Assembly: GCF_000332195.1 (NCBI RefSeq)
Contig: NZ_KB235922.1
Span: 3,507,322 to 3,571,321, forward strand
Source of the DNA: Pleurocapsa sp. PCC 7319
GTDB lineage: Bacteria; Cyanobacteriota; Cyanobacteriia; Cyanobacteriales; Xenococcaceae
Length of the DNA: 64,000 bases
Direction: 5' to 3'
In this document: one piece after another, positions 46,513 to 54,772 of the stretch
Layout: every line of letters begins with the position of its first letter
Numbering within the stretch: the stretch's first letter is position 1
Position numbers and translations under genes: made by a program
Notes under the pieces: model-generated
What the model saw: only the letters and a program-made list of their open reading frames with translations
Told to the model about the DNA's origin: nothing
The model's database searches: none

Positions 46513-47712
46513 TCAGTTGTTAGGGGAATAATGATTGCTTGATGAGATTTGAGTGGCGATCGCAATACAGGTATCAAGATTGGCATTGGTTTTAATTCCT
46601 TGGGGATTAATATGTGTCGCAGCGGCTTGATAACTCTGGTCTTGTAAAGCTTTAATTAAATGCGATCGCTGGGGCAAGTCTATTTTTCCTCGGCGACCAA
46701 TTTCTCGCAAAGTGTAAAAGTATGGTGGTAAATCGATCTCACCTGCCATTAAACCCAGCAACTTAACTATCTTTTGCCAGCCTAATTGTTGAGCCAATAC
46801 GGTAAACCGCTCTATTTGCTGTGGATCGTGTAATCTGCCTAGCCACATTGCACCACTCACAGTTATGGCTGGATTATGGCATTTACAGCTCACTTGGTTT
46901 AATTTACGCCATCCAACAGTTTGATAGTTACCGCAACTATGGCAATAAGTGATAAAACCATAGTTATTGTCATTCAATCCTGGTTTAGCAACTAAACGCA
47001 TCATCAAACGATAAGTCTTTCCTGTAAAAAGTGAAAATATGGGCTTAATTCCCAATCCTTTGGTAGCTGCCTGTTGTTGAGTATTGCCAATTATTATTCT
47101 TAAAGCTTGTTCTTGAGCCGCCGGATGAGAACGAGCGATCGCACCATAAGCCTTAATACTATTTTCTGGTAGATGTCCTGTAAGAGTACGCCCATCAGTA
47201 GCAGTAAGATAAATTAAGCCGCCAATTTTAGTTGCCCACAGCATACTATTGATATATGGTACTGCAGTACCAAAACAATCAACATCAACCAAATCATAAT
47301 AATCGCGATCGGCATAACAACTAAAGAAAACCCGATGAGCATCTTGATGAGTAATTCGATAACAGTTAGGAGCGATTGCGCTCCGCCCTAAAGGACTAGC
47401 TCCGCGTCGCGCACCAGCAAAGCCGATCGCTTGGCTCAAATTTTGCTGTAATGTGGAACTATGTTCGGGATTCCCTTCGTTTACCCAAAGATAATCAGCA
47501 TCGCTTTCCTGCCAATAACGTAAACTGCGTACACCACAACCAGCTAAAGCATCTAAAACTCTCAAGCTGCCATAATCCTGTTTATAGACTCTGGCAGCTA
47601 AAACTCCTAAATCACGTACCAACTTGCTTTCTGGATTATAAAAAGCTTTGCCCACCTTGAATTTGGCTGTCTCTTCGCAATGCCAATTAGGGTTACTAAC
47701 CAATAAAATCAC
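46513..47712 (-). CDS. Trm1-type tRNA (guanine-N2)-dimethyltransferase
   Basis: A 399-aa homologue of Trm1, which dimethylates G26 of tRNA in archaea and eukaryotes; bacterial versions are known from cyanobacteria and Aquifex. Seen are FYNPESKLVRDLGVLAARVY, the SAM motif VLDALAGCGVRSLRYW, the catalytic-region DLVDVDCFGTAVPYINS and a zinc-like Cys set (CHSCGNY and CKCHNPA). Start is GTG. Residues 98-114 (FAGARRGASPLGRSAIA) look like an insertion coded by an interspersed DNA repeat at 47371-47412. The frame is intact. It converges with the TerB gene. Confidence 0.9.
   Translation of the reverse strand: MILLVSNPNWHCEETAKFKVGKAFYNPESKLVRDLGVLAARVYKQDYGSLRVLDALAGCGVRSLRYWQESDADYLWVNEGNPEHSSTLQQNLSQAIGFAGARRGASPLGRSAIAPNCYRITHQDAHRVFFSCYADRDYYDLVDVDCFGTAVPYINSMLWATKIGGLIYLTATDGRTLTGHLPENSIKAYGAIARSHPAAQEQALRIIIGNTQQQAATKGLGIKPIFSLFTGKTYRLMMRLVAKPGLNDNNYGFITYCHSCGNYQTVGWRKLNQVSCKCHNPAITVSGAMWLGRLHDPQQIERFTVLAQQLGWQKIVKLLGLMAGEIDLPPYFYTLREIGRRGKIDLPQRSHLIKALQDQSYQAAATHINPQGIKTNANLDTCIAIATQISSSNHYSPNN
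47371..47412. repeat. GC-rich interspersed repeat inside the Trm1 gene
   Basis: The stretch AGCGATTGCGCTCCGCCCTA AAGGACTAGCTCCGCGTCGCGC is much richer in GC than the gene around it and looks like a dispersed cyanobacterial repeat. It adds about 14 residues in frame to the Trm1 protein. A second type of such repeat lies in the protease gene at 61972-62007. Confidence 0.6.
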
Positions 47713-47774
47713 CTTACTCTAAGTAGATCCACTTTTATCCAGACAAAAATATTACCAGTACCGAACTGAATATT

Positions 47775-49775
47775 TCAACATTTCTGTTGATTTTGAATAG
47801 GACAAACCCCGCTGGTATCAAATTCATATAATATTTCGAACCTACGAGGAACAAGAGAGTCGTCAATAGGACCAGTACGGAGTCCTTGCAGGTCCAATTC
47901 GATATTACTTGGATCGACCAATTCAGTATCATTAACATCTATTCCCAGAGAATTTGTAGGTTCATTTAATCTAATGCTCTCAATTGGAGATGCGTTTTCA
48001 AAACTGAAGTGGGCTCTTGTGCCAGTAGGAATGGTTGAGGGTATAAGCGAATTCTCTACCACGGAAATCCTCCCGCCTTCATCAGGATTCTCACTAGAAA
48101 TAGTGATATCCAAACTTGTACTTGTACTAGGCGGAGGAATAATAACAGTAGGCTCACTAGTCGGCTCACTAGTAGGCTCACTGAGATCGACATTTCTAAA
48201 TTTCGCTTCTCCTCGAACAATATTTGCTGTTATAGGTTCTCCAATAGGATTTTGGAGATTTTCTCTATATATCGTCAGTGTTACAGTCGGATTGTCAGCA
48301 ACTTCAACTGCATCGTTATATACGACGGGAAAATGATCGGAGGGAAAATCAGGAGTACCGGCGGCACCTGGGGCACCTGGTAATCGATTCAGTACGAATC
48401 CTTCATCTTCAACTAACGCCGCTTCTGTAAACATATAGTCAAGAGTGCTTGTGGCATTTGCTTCTCTGGCACTAAAAGTGAAGTTATTAGGGTCTGCAAT
48501 TATTCGATTCAAGCGTCTTCCATTTCCATTCTGTTGCTGCCAGGGATAAGCTATGCCAATACCGTTATTCCTCCTTCCATTAGCAGCGATGTTTCTGTTG
48601 AAGTCCCCCAAAATATATAATTCTCGTTCTCTATCTGGGTCTAGATTCTGACGAACAAGCTCTGTAATATTTTGAATCAAAGCTTGTGCATCGTTATTTT
48701 GATTAGGACCACCCCCCTGTTGTGCCCGAGCATGAACAGTGAAGTAATAGCCTCGAGGTGTTTCAACACCTATATAACCACGAAAATTTTGTGCAACTGG
48801 ATTGACACCCGATATAGGTCTTACTCCGTCTGGTGGATTTCTCAGAATTATCGCTGTGCCTCGGGTCGGCGAACCGCCACCATCAAAGTTAGCAAAAAGT
48901 TGATAATTATTATTGTTAAACCGAAAATTATACTCCAACAGCGGACTACCAATATTATTATCTTCATCGATTAAAATAGCATCTGGTTGTAAATCATCAA
49001 TCCCTGTTGCCTGGCGCAACAATTCTGTCAAAGTCCTAGAAGAAACTTCTTGAATTCCCATAATGTCAATTGGAGCTAGATCTTGACCAGGCTCCTCCAT
49101 AGTCTCAAGCACTACTTGCAAAGTGTTATTGCCTCCATTCGTATTACCATTTATATTCCAAGTTGCAATAGGTCGGAACTCGACCTCTGTTTCTTGCCCA
49201 TTTATAGGAATTGTCTGAAAATCGTTTTGATAAACTAAATCGGAGAAAATATTATCCCCATTTGCCCCTTCGCTAAATCTCTCGGCATAAGCTGTTCCCT
49301 CATCATAAGCTTGACCATCGGAGGTGGTGGTGTCCTCATCTCCGTTTAACTGCACATCCCACCAATGTCCAATCTCCTGCTCGATACTACTTTCAATACC
49401 TGCTGCGTCCAAATCCTCCGAAAGTAAAATTGTCTGACTCTGTTGGTCAAAAGCAGCACCACGAGTAATTCCTTGAGCGTCAGTTAATGCTTCAGATGAG
49501 ACAAATTTGACTTCGGGACGCAATGTACCGTCGATAAACTGATTTTGTAAATTGGCTAAGTTATTTGGCGAGCCGATATTATTGCCAAACACATCAATGA
49601 AAAGATCTTGAAATTCTTCAAATGTCGAGAATTCGGTTTCTAGATTTTTGGCGTGAATATCTAAAACTTCAAGAGCCGTTCGATTAAACTCCACATCTTC
49701 ATTAGCTGTGACAACACTACTAAAGCCAAAAGTTGTCACTAATAAAGTACTTACAATTGCAACTGTAGATTTCAT
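47775..49775 (-). CDS. Secreted CdtB-like endonuclease/phosphatase with metzincin-like N-domain
   Basis: A 666-aa exported protein: signal peptide about 1-24; N-domain with IEQEIGHWWD (130-139), a cyanobacterial variant of the metzincin-like EEIGH helix, probably not a working protease. Residues about 200-490 form an EEP nuclease domain: Asn207 (ATWNIN), Glu243 (IQEV), His348 (VHARA), Asp391 and Asn393 (LGDFNRN), Asp446 (LDYMF), Asp480-His481 (PSDHFPV). Start and order match cytolethal distending toxin subunit B. A tail with SEPT repeats and a Cys-bounded end follows. It could act as an exported DNase or lipid phosphatase. It converges with nothing and precedes trm1 on the same strand. Confidence 0.8.
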   Translation of the reverse strand: MKSTVAIVSTLLVTTFGFSSVVTANEDVEFNRTALEVLDIHAKNLETEFSTFEEFQDLFIDVFGNNIGSPNNLANLQNQFIDGTLRPEVKFVSSEALTDAQGITRGAAFDQQSQTILLSEDLDAAGIESSIEQEIGHWWDVQLNGDEDTTTSDGQAYDEGTAYAERFSEGANGDNIFSDLVYQNDFQTIPINGQETEVEFRPIATWNINGNTNGGNNTLQVVLETMEEPGQDLAPIDIMGIQEVSSRTLTELLRQATGIDDLQPDAILIDEDNNIGSPLLEYNFRFNNNNYQLFANFDGGGSPTRGTAIILRNPPDGVRPISGVNPVAQNFRGYIGVETPRGYYFTVHARAQQGGGPNQNNDAQALIQNITELVRQNLDPDRERELYILGDFNRNIAANGRRNNGIGIAYPWQQQNGNGRRLNRIIADPNNFTFSAREANATSTLDYMFTEAALVEDEGFVLNRLPGAPGAAGTPDFPSDHFPVVYNDAVEVADNPTVTLTIYRENLQNPIGEPITANIVRGEAKFRNVDLSEPTSEPTSEPTVIIPPPSTSTSLDITISSENPDEGGRISVVENSLIPSTIPTGTRAHFSFENASPIESIRLNEPTNSLGIDVNDTELVDPSNIELDLQGLRTGPIDDSLVPRRFEILYEFDTSGVCPIQNQQKC

Positions 49776-49983
49776 GATTTAATTCTCTTTAATCAAATTC
49801 TTTTAACTAAATTCATCGTAGAGATTCGACTAGAGAAATACATCAGAAAAACGTCTTGATTCTAACCTCAACGAAAGACATAACAGTCCTCATACTTTCG
49901 CTGATTTATTGGGTACATTTACTTAAGACTAAAGTCCATGAAGAATTGCGAATTACCCAGGGAAATCGAAAGTCAGTCTTAGT

Positions 49984-50106
49984 GTGTCAACGATAAAAAA
50001 AGCTATAGAAAAAGATGGCTGGATAATTACTCACGATCCATATCGCTTACGTTACGGTATTGTTGATGTTTATATCGACCTTGCAGCTGAAGATGCGATC
50101 GCATAA
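49984..50106 (+). pseudogene. xisH: xisH remnant
   Basis: Forty codons (VSTIKKAIEKDGWIITHDPY then RLRYGIVDVYIDLAAEDAIA) match the N-terminal part of XisH, the fdxN-element excision controlling factor, where the pattern is KDGWxITHDPxRL followed by a DVYVDLGAE-like strand. The usual start region is lost and TAA at 50104 interrupts the frame just where the family continues AAEK. No xisI follows. XisH-like proteins have a nuclease-like fold and occur in many cyanobacteria with no fdxN element, so this only indicates lost accessory DNA. Confidence 0.65.
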
Positions 50107-50160
50107 GAGCAGAAGTTGATTTCACGAATGATTTAGGATTGCTATATTTATCTATTTTAC

Positions 50161-50317
50161 TTAGAGGATATCTGAAAAGTTTTTTGATACTAAAATTTTG
50201 CCCCCCTAGCCCCCCAAGTTTGGGGGGACAGATGATTTTTTGTTTCAAAGTCCCCTAGGATTGGGGGATTTAGGGGGCGTTCGAGTAATAAATGAGACTT
50301 TTCAGACAACCTCTTAG
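50161..50317. mobile_element. MITE-like element, about 157 bases
   Basis: Terminal inverted repeats: TTAGAGGATATCTGAAAAGT at 50161-50180 and ACTTTTCAGACAACCTCTTA at 50297-50316, differing at only two or three positions. Inside is a strong hairpin of CCCCCCTAGCCCCCC with its complement TTGGGGGG and a second G-rich/C-rich stretch. No coding capacity for a transposase. A diverged relative is at 22175-22312. The flanks show TTA-like ends that could be a target duplication. Confidence 0.7.
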
Positions 50318-50999
50318 TTTTCATACAACTTTTAACGATGTTTTTAGGTTGGTATAAGTAATTTTAAAAGGATTCACAGCTATAATTTTGCCATACCTTT
50401 AATGCAATAGAATATTTGTTATTTCAATCAAAAATATTCAAAAAAATACTAATAAAATTATAAAGTTAATATACGAATAAAATCAAGGTTGATTTTATCA
50501 CACTGCTTTTTTGTTGATTTTTTCAATAAATGCTATTGTCCAATATATAGAATAAAATTTTCTATTCAACAATGTCGAGAAAAGAAGTAAATCAAAAACA
50601 GCTCTTCTGGATTATATTCCTGACAACACTGATAATATATGTCTATTTCAGTAGTTTCGCTAGTATTTGAACTTTTTGTAATTAGCTAAATTTTTCTCTT
50701 TTTTTAATATTTTCAATTGCTTTTGTAGCCATGATTACAAAATTTAAATATGACTATTGGTCGAAGTTTAATATTACAAATCGTCAAACACATGAGTCTG
50801 GGTGATAATCAAAAAAAATATTCAACAAAATCAGAATAAAATCCCAAAAATGTTGCCAATATACTTTGAATTTAATTATTATATACATTGAATTAGCTTG
50901 ATTTCTCTAGCTTACAAATTCAGTAAAAACAATCTAGTAGTGTAGTGTTTTAAAAATATTTTATTGAAGCGTCTATACAATAACTCAGTAGAAAATACT
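50318..50999. other. AT-rich region upstream of the oxidase operon
   Basis: A perfect palindrome ATAAAATCAA-GG-TTGATTTTAT lies at 50477-50498; it may be an operator or a hairpin. A 32-codon frame at 50572-50670 (MSRKEVNQKQLFWIIFLTTL and so on) would encode a single-helix peptide, but it lacks a ribosome site and is only a weak candidate. The rest shows no feature that I can support; the operon promoter should be here. Confidence 0.35.
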
Positions 51000-51500
51000 A
51001 TGCTCGACAATTTCCTCCCACCACTTAATGACCATAATTTGCCATATCCCGACACGATTCATCCCATCGTGGTTCATTTTGTGATTGCAATGGTCTTATT
51101 TAGCTTTTTTTGCGATGTAACAGGCTATTTTACTCGTAATTATCAACTTTATGAGGTGAGTTGGTGGAATATGTTTGTTGCCACCATTGCCATTTTTATT
51201 GCCATTATCTTTGGGCAAATAGAAGCCGGTTTGGCGATCGCTTACGATGCTGTCGAACCGGTACTGAATCTGCATACTTTGATTGGTTGGTCGCTATCTG
51301 GAATCATTGCCGCGATTACAGGTTGGCGTTACGTGATTCGATTATCTGACTCCAAAAAATTGCCTCTTCCATATCTAGGACTTGGATTTGGTCTAACCTG
51401 TTTGGTATTTTTTCAAGTATATCTTGGCGATCAACTGGTTTGGATTTATGGATTACATACAGTACCTGTGGTTGATGCCGCTAAGGAGGGAGTTTTATAG
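51000..51500 (+). CDS. DUF2231 membrane protein, first of a pair
   Basis: The ATG at 51000 is taken as start (MLDNFLPPLNDHNLPYPDTI); a TTG 12 codons earlier is less likely. The 166-aa protein has four membrane helices and histidines typical of DUF2231: IHPIVVHFVIAM near residue 20 and LHTLIGWSLSG near 93. Histidines so placed could bind heme, which is inference. It overlaps the next gene by one base (TAGTG) and is the first gene of the terminal oxidase operon. A paired DUF2231 set in front of this oxidase is known in other cyanobacteria. Confidence 0.85.
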   Translation: MLDNFLPPLNDHNLPYPDTIHPIVVHFVIAMVLFSFFCDVTGYFTRNYQLYEVSWWNMFVATIAIFIAIIFGQIEAGLAIAYDAVEPVLNLHTLIGWSLSGIIAAITGWRYVIRLSDSKKLPLPYLGLGFGLTCLVFFQVYLGDQLVWIYGLHTVPVVDAAKEGVL

Positions 51501-52099
51501 TGTACTCAGAAGCGATCAAGCAACTAAATTTAGGTCCTAACGGACTTCCTTACTCAATTCCGATTCATCCCAATTTAGTGCATCTGACTCTGGGTTTATT
51601 TATTATTGGCATTGCTTTTGACGTAGTGGGAGTTTTTTTTACGTTTGAAAAACCCATTTTTAAGTATCTAGCAATTCCTGCCACTCGTTCTAACTTCTTT
51701 GATGTGGGCTGGTACAACATGCTGGGTGCGACGGTTATTACTTTTTTTACCGTTGGGGCTGGCTTCTATGAAATGCTACTCGTGGATTCGCCACCAGAGA
51801 TCGAGAGTGTCTGGGGTTTGAACGCCATAGATACTATGCTCTGGCACGGAGTAGGAGGAGTTTTCCTGCTAGGACTAATAGTAGCTATGACCGTCTGGCG
51901 TGGCTTCCAACGCTATGTTTGGCGTAATGATACTAGTCGCCAAGTGCAATGGCGATACCTATTAGCAGGAGTAGTAATTATGTTTTTAATGTATGTCCAT
52001 GGCACACTGGGAGCGCAACTAGCTGCTGAATTCAGTGTTCATAACACAGCAGGGCATCTGTTACGGATGGGGCAAAACCCAAATATGTTACTGAGATGA
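51500..52099 (+). CDS. DUF2231 membrane protein, second of a pair
   Basis: A 199-aa paralogue of the preceding protein, starting with GTG that overlaps its stop, with AAGGAGG about ten bases upstream. Four membrane helices; histidines in IPIHPNLVHLTLGLF, MLWHGVGGVFLLG and MYVHGTLGAQL are in membrane-near positions. It is followed by ctaC after nine bases. The gene pair may encode a redox or assembly partner of the oxidase. No direct evidence for function. Confidence 0.85.
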   Translation: MYSEAIKQLNLGPNGLPYSIPIHPNLVHLTLGLFIIGIAFDVVGVFFTFEKPIFKYLAIPATRSNFFDVGWYNMLGATVITFFTVGAGFYEMLLVDSPPEIESVWGLNAIDTMLWHGVGGVFLLGLIVAMTVWRGFQRYVWRNDTSRQVQWRYLLAGVVIMFLMYVHGTLGAQLAAEFSVHNTAGHLLRMGQNPNMLLR

Positions 52100-52108
52100 G
52101 GTAAAAAT

Positions 52109-53014
52109 GTGAAGTTTAAAACCATTTTGACTTTGGTTGCGATCGCTTTGGCGTTAGGTGCAATCAGTATCTGGGTAGGTCAATTGTCCTATTCTTGGGT
52201 ACCTCCTCAAGCCTCTATTGAATCTCAGCTAGTAGATGATTTATTTAGCTTTTTAGTCACTCTAGGAACATTTATACTTTTAGGAGTTACGGGAACAGTA
52301 ATGTATTCGGTCATCTTCCATCGCGCAGGAAGATATGACCGCAGTGATGGTCCTCCCATCGAGGGAAATGTAACCTTAGAAGTAATTTGGACAGCAATCC
52401 CTTTTGCTTTAGTAATCTGGATTGCAGCATATAGCTATCAAACTTACACTGAAATGTCTATTCGAGGTCCAATGGAAATGGCACACAACCATTTGCCAGA
52501 ATCGATTCCTGCTGCTTACGCTGAACCGATTGATCAGGCAGTCGCACCTATGACCAACATCGAAGTAGATGCCAAACAGTGGGCTTGGGTATTCCGTTAT
52601 CCAGAGAAAAATGTTACCAGTACCGAACTACACCTTCCCATCGATCGTCGCGCCCATTTAGTATTGCGATCGCAAGATGTAATTCACGGTTTCTATATCC
52701 CTGCTTTCAGAGTTAAACAAGATATTGTTCCTCTAAGAAGTATGGACTTTGAATTCACCCCCATTCGTACAGGTAAATATCGTCTGCGAGATTCTGAATA
52801 TAGCGGTACATATTTTGCTGCTATGCAGGCAGATGTAATAGTTGAATCAATGTCAGATTATCAGCAATGGTTAGCTCAAGCAGCTCAAACAGAACCCTCT
52901 CCCTCTCCTAATCAAGCTGCCACTGAATACGCCCTCAGAGAACAAAGAAAAGACAAGGCAGGTTGGGCAACAGTTGTCCCCGCTTCTTCTCCAGTGGTTA
53001 ACTATCATCCCTAG
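52109..53014 (+). CDS. ctaC: Terminal oxidase subunit II without CuA site (ARTO type)
   Basis: A 301-aa subunit II with GTG start, two membrane helices (about 5-25 and 45-70, a further one near 92-110) and a C-terminal cupredoxin domain. The aromatic patch QWAWVFRYP is kept. In the CuA loop only His193 and Met239 remain; the usual ligands are Asp228, Ser232 and Phe236 (RLRDSEYSGTYFAAM). Loss of CuA means it cannot take electrons from cytochrome c by the normal route and points to quinol oxidation, as proposed for the cyanobacterial alternative respiratory terminal oxidase. Next gene is subunit I, 29 bases later. Confidence 0.92.
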   Translation: MKFKTILTLVAIALALGAISIWVGQLSYSWVPPQASIESQLVDDLFSFLVTLGTFILLGVTGTVMYSVIFHRAGRYDRSDGPPIEGNVTLEVIWTAIPFALVIWIAAYSYQTYTEMSIRGPMEMAHNHLPESIPAAYAEPIDQAVAPMTNIEVDAKQWAWVFRYPEKNVTSTELHLPIDRRAHLVLRSQDVIHGFYIPAFRVKQDIVPLRSMDFEFTPIRTGKYRLRDSEYSGTYFAAMQADVIVESMSDYQQWLAQAAQTEPSPSPNQAATEYALREQRKDKAGWATVVPASSPVVNYHP

Positions 53015-53043
53015 AACACCAACTCAGTATTCTTGACTCAAAA

Positions 53044-54696
53044 ATGACTCAAATTGCACCAGAAACCCCACAAACTGAGATCCATGTCCACGAGCAACCC
53101 CTTAGTTGGCGACGCTACTTTAGCTTCAGTACCGACCATAAAGTAATTGGTATTCAATATATAGTTACAGCCTTTTTCTTTTATCTCCTAGCTGGCATTT
53201 TTGCCATGATTATGCGGGGAGAATTAATTACCCCCGAACCAGATTTAATTGATCGCACGGTATATAATGCGCTGTTTACCATGCATGGCACAATCATGCT
53301 GTTTGGTTGGATGTTTCCCGTGTTAGCTGGATTCTCCAATTATCTAGCTCCCATCATGATTGGGGCGAAAGATATGGCTTTTCCCCGTCTCAACGCTGTG
53401 GCATTCTGGATGGTTCCCGTGTTCGGGATCTTGTTTCTCCTTAGTTTTCTTGTCCCTGGCGGTCCCGCTCAAGCGGGTTGGTGGTCTTATCCTCCGGTTA
53501 GCATTCAAAATCCCAGCGGACAATGGCTCAACGGAGAATTTCTGTGGCTTTTAGCAGTAGCGATGTCGGGTGTTTCCTCGATTATGGGGGCAGTCAATTT
53601 TGTGACTACCATCTTCAGAATGCGCTGTCCTGGGATGAGTTGGTTTAAAATGCCGGCATTTGTTTGGACAGTATTGGCAGCGCAAATTATTCAACTATTT
53701 GGACTTCCTGCTTTAACTGCTGGGGCGGTTATGCTGCTGTGCGACCTAACCTTTGGCACTACCTTTTTCGATCCTACTCAAGGAGGCGATCCCGTATTAT
53801 TTCAGCACTTTTTCTGGTTTTATTCTCATCCTGCAGTTTATGTAATGATTTTGCCAGTATTTGGTATTTTCTCCGAAATTTTCCCCGTATATGCTCGTAA
53901 GCCTTTATTTGGCTACAAAGTAGTAGCTGTTTCTTCTCTCATTATTACTGGATTAAGTGCAGTTGTTTGGGTACACCATATGTTCGCCAGTGGTACTCCT
54001 GATTGGATGCGAATGCTGTTTATGTTTTCTACCATGCTGATTTCCGTGCCGACAGGAATTAAAGTATTTGCTTGGGTAGGAACGATTTGGGGCGGCAAAC
54101 TCCGTCTGGATACTCCGATGTTGTTTGCCCTAGGAGGATTGATCAATTTCGTCTTTTCTGGCATTACAGGGATTATGCTTTCCTCTGTTCCTGTAGATAT
54201 TCACGTCAACAATACTTATTTTGTAGTCGGACACTTCCACTACGTTATTTATGGCGCGATCGTCTTCGGATTGTATGCTGGAATCTACCACTGGTTTCCT
54301 AAAATGACGGGAAAAATGTACTACGAAGGACTAGGAAAGCTTCACTTCTGGCTAACCTTTATTGGTACTACTCTCAATTTCCTACCGATGCACCCTTTAG
54401 GCTTAATGGGAATGCCCAGGCGAGTTGCCTCGTATGATCCCGAATTTGCTTTTTGGAACGTAATTGCTAGTATTGGCGCGTTTGTACTAGGAATGTCTAC
54501 CATACCTTTTCTACTCAATATGATTAGTTCTTGGATTTCTGGTAAAAAAGCCCCAAATAATCCTTGGCGTGCAATTGGTTTGGAATGGCTGTTAACTTCT
54601 CCTCCCGATGTGGAAAACTTTGAAGAGCTTCCTATAGTAATTGCAGAACCCTATGGATATGGTAAGTCGGAACCATTGACAGAGAATATAGGTTAG
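53044..54696 (+). CDS. ctaD: Heme-copper oxidase subunit I (ARTO type)
   Basis: A 550-aa, 12-helix catalytic subunit. Low-spin heme ligands His81 (FTMHGTIM) and His399; high-spin heme ligand His397 (VVGHFHYV); CuB ligands His262, His311 and His312 (WVHHMF); Tyr266 four residues after His262 is the crosslinked tyrosine. Helix VI reads FYSHPAVYVM: Ala replaces the proton-channel Glu of HPEVY and a YS pair precedes it, the pattern of A2-type oxidases. It should reduce oxygen to water in the cytoplasmic or thylakoid membrane. The operon continues with an arylsulfotransferase-like gene and subunit III. Confidence 0.96.
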   Translation: MTQIAPETPQTEIHVHEQPLSWRRYFSFSTDHKVIGIQYIVTAFFFYLLAGIFAMIMRGELITPEPDLIDRTVYNALFTMHGTIMLFGWMFPVLAGFSNYLAPIMIGAKDMAFPRLNAVAFWMVPVFGILFLLSFLVPGGPAQAGWWSYPPVSIQNPSGQWLNGEFLWLLAVAMSGVSSIMGAVNFVTTIFRMRCPGMSWFKMPAFVWTVLAAQIIQLFGLPALTAGAVMLLCDLTFGTTFFDPTQGGDPVLFQHFFWFYSHPAVYVMILPVFGIFSEIFPVYARKPLFGYKVVAVSSLIITGLSAVVWVHHMFASGTPDWMRMLFMFSTMLISVPTGIKVFAWVGTIWGGKLRLDTPMLFALGGLINFVFSGITGIMLSSVPVDIHVNNTYFVVGHFHYVIYGAIVFGLYAGIYHWFPKMTGKMYYEGLGKLHFWLTFIGTTLNFLPMHPLGLMGMPRRVASYDPEFAFWNVIASIGAFVLGMSTIPFLLNMISSWISGKKAPNNPWRAIGLEWLLTSPPDVENFEELPIVIAEPYGYGKSEPLTENIG

Positions 54697-54772
54697 TTAT
54701 TTGTCATTATTTAGTGATTAGTGATTAGCCATTAGTGTCAATGATGAAAGACAAAAAACGAAGAATAGAATT

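Noticed and set aside
47735-47938. Minus-strand frame at the end of the CdtB-like gene
   Set aside because: Lies in another frame of the nuclease C-terminus with no start signal.
50027-50248. 73-codon minus-strand frame
   Set aside because: Runs across the MITE end and the xisH remnant; not a gene.
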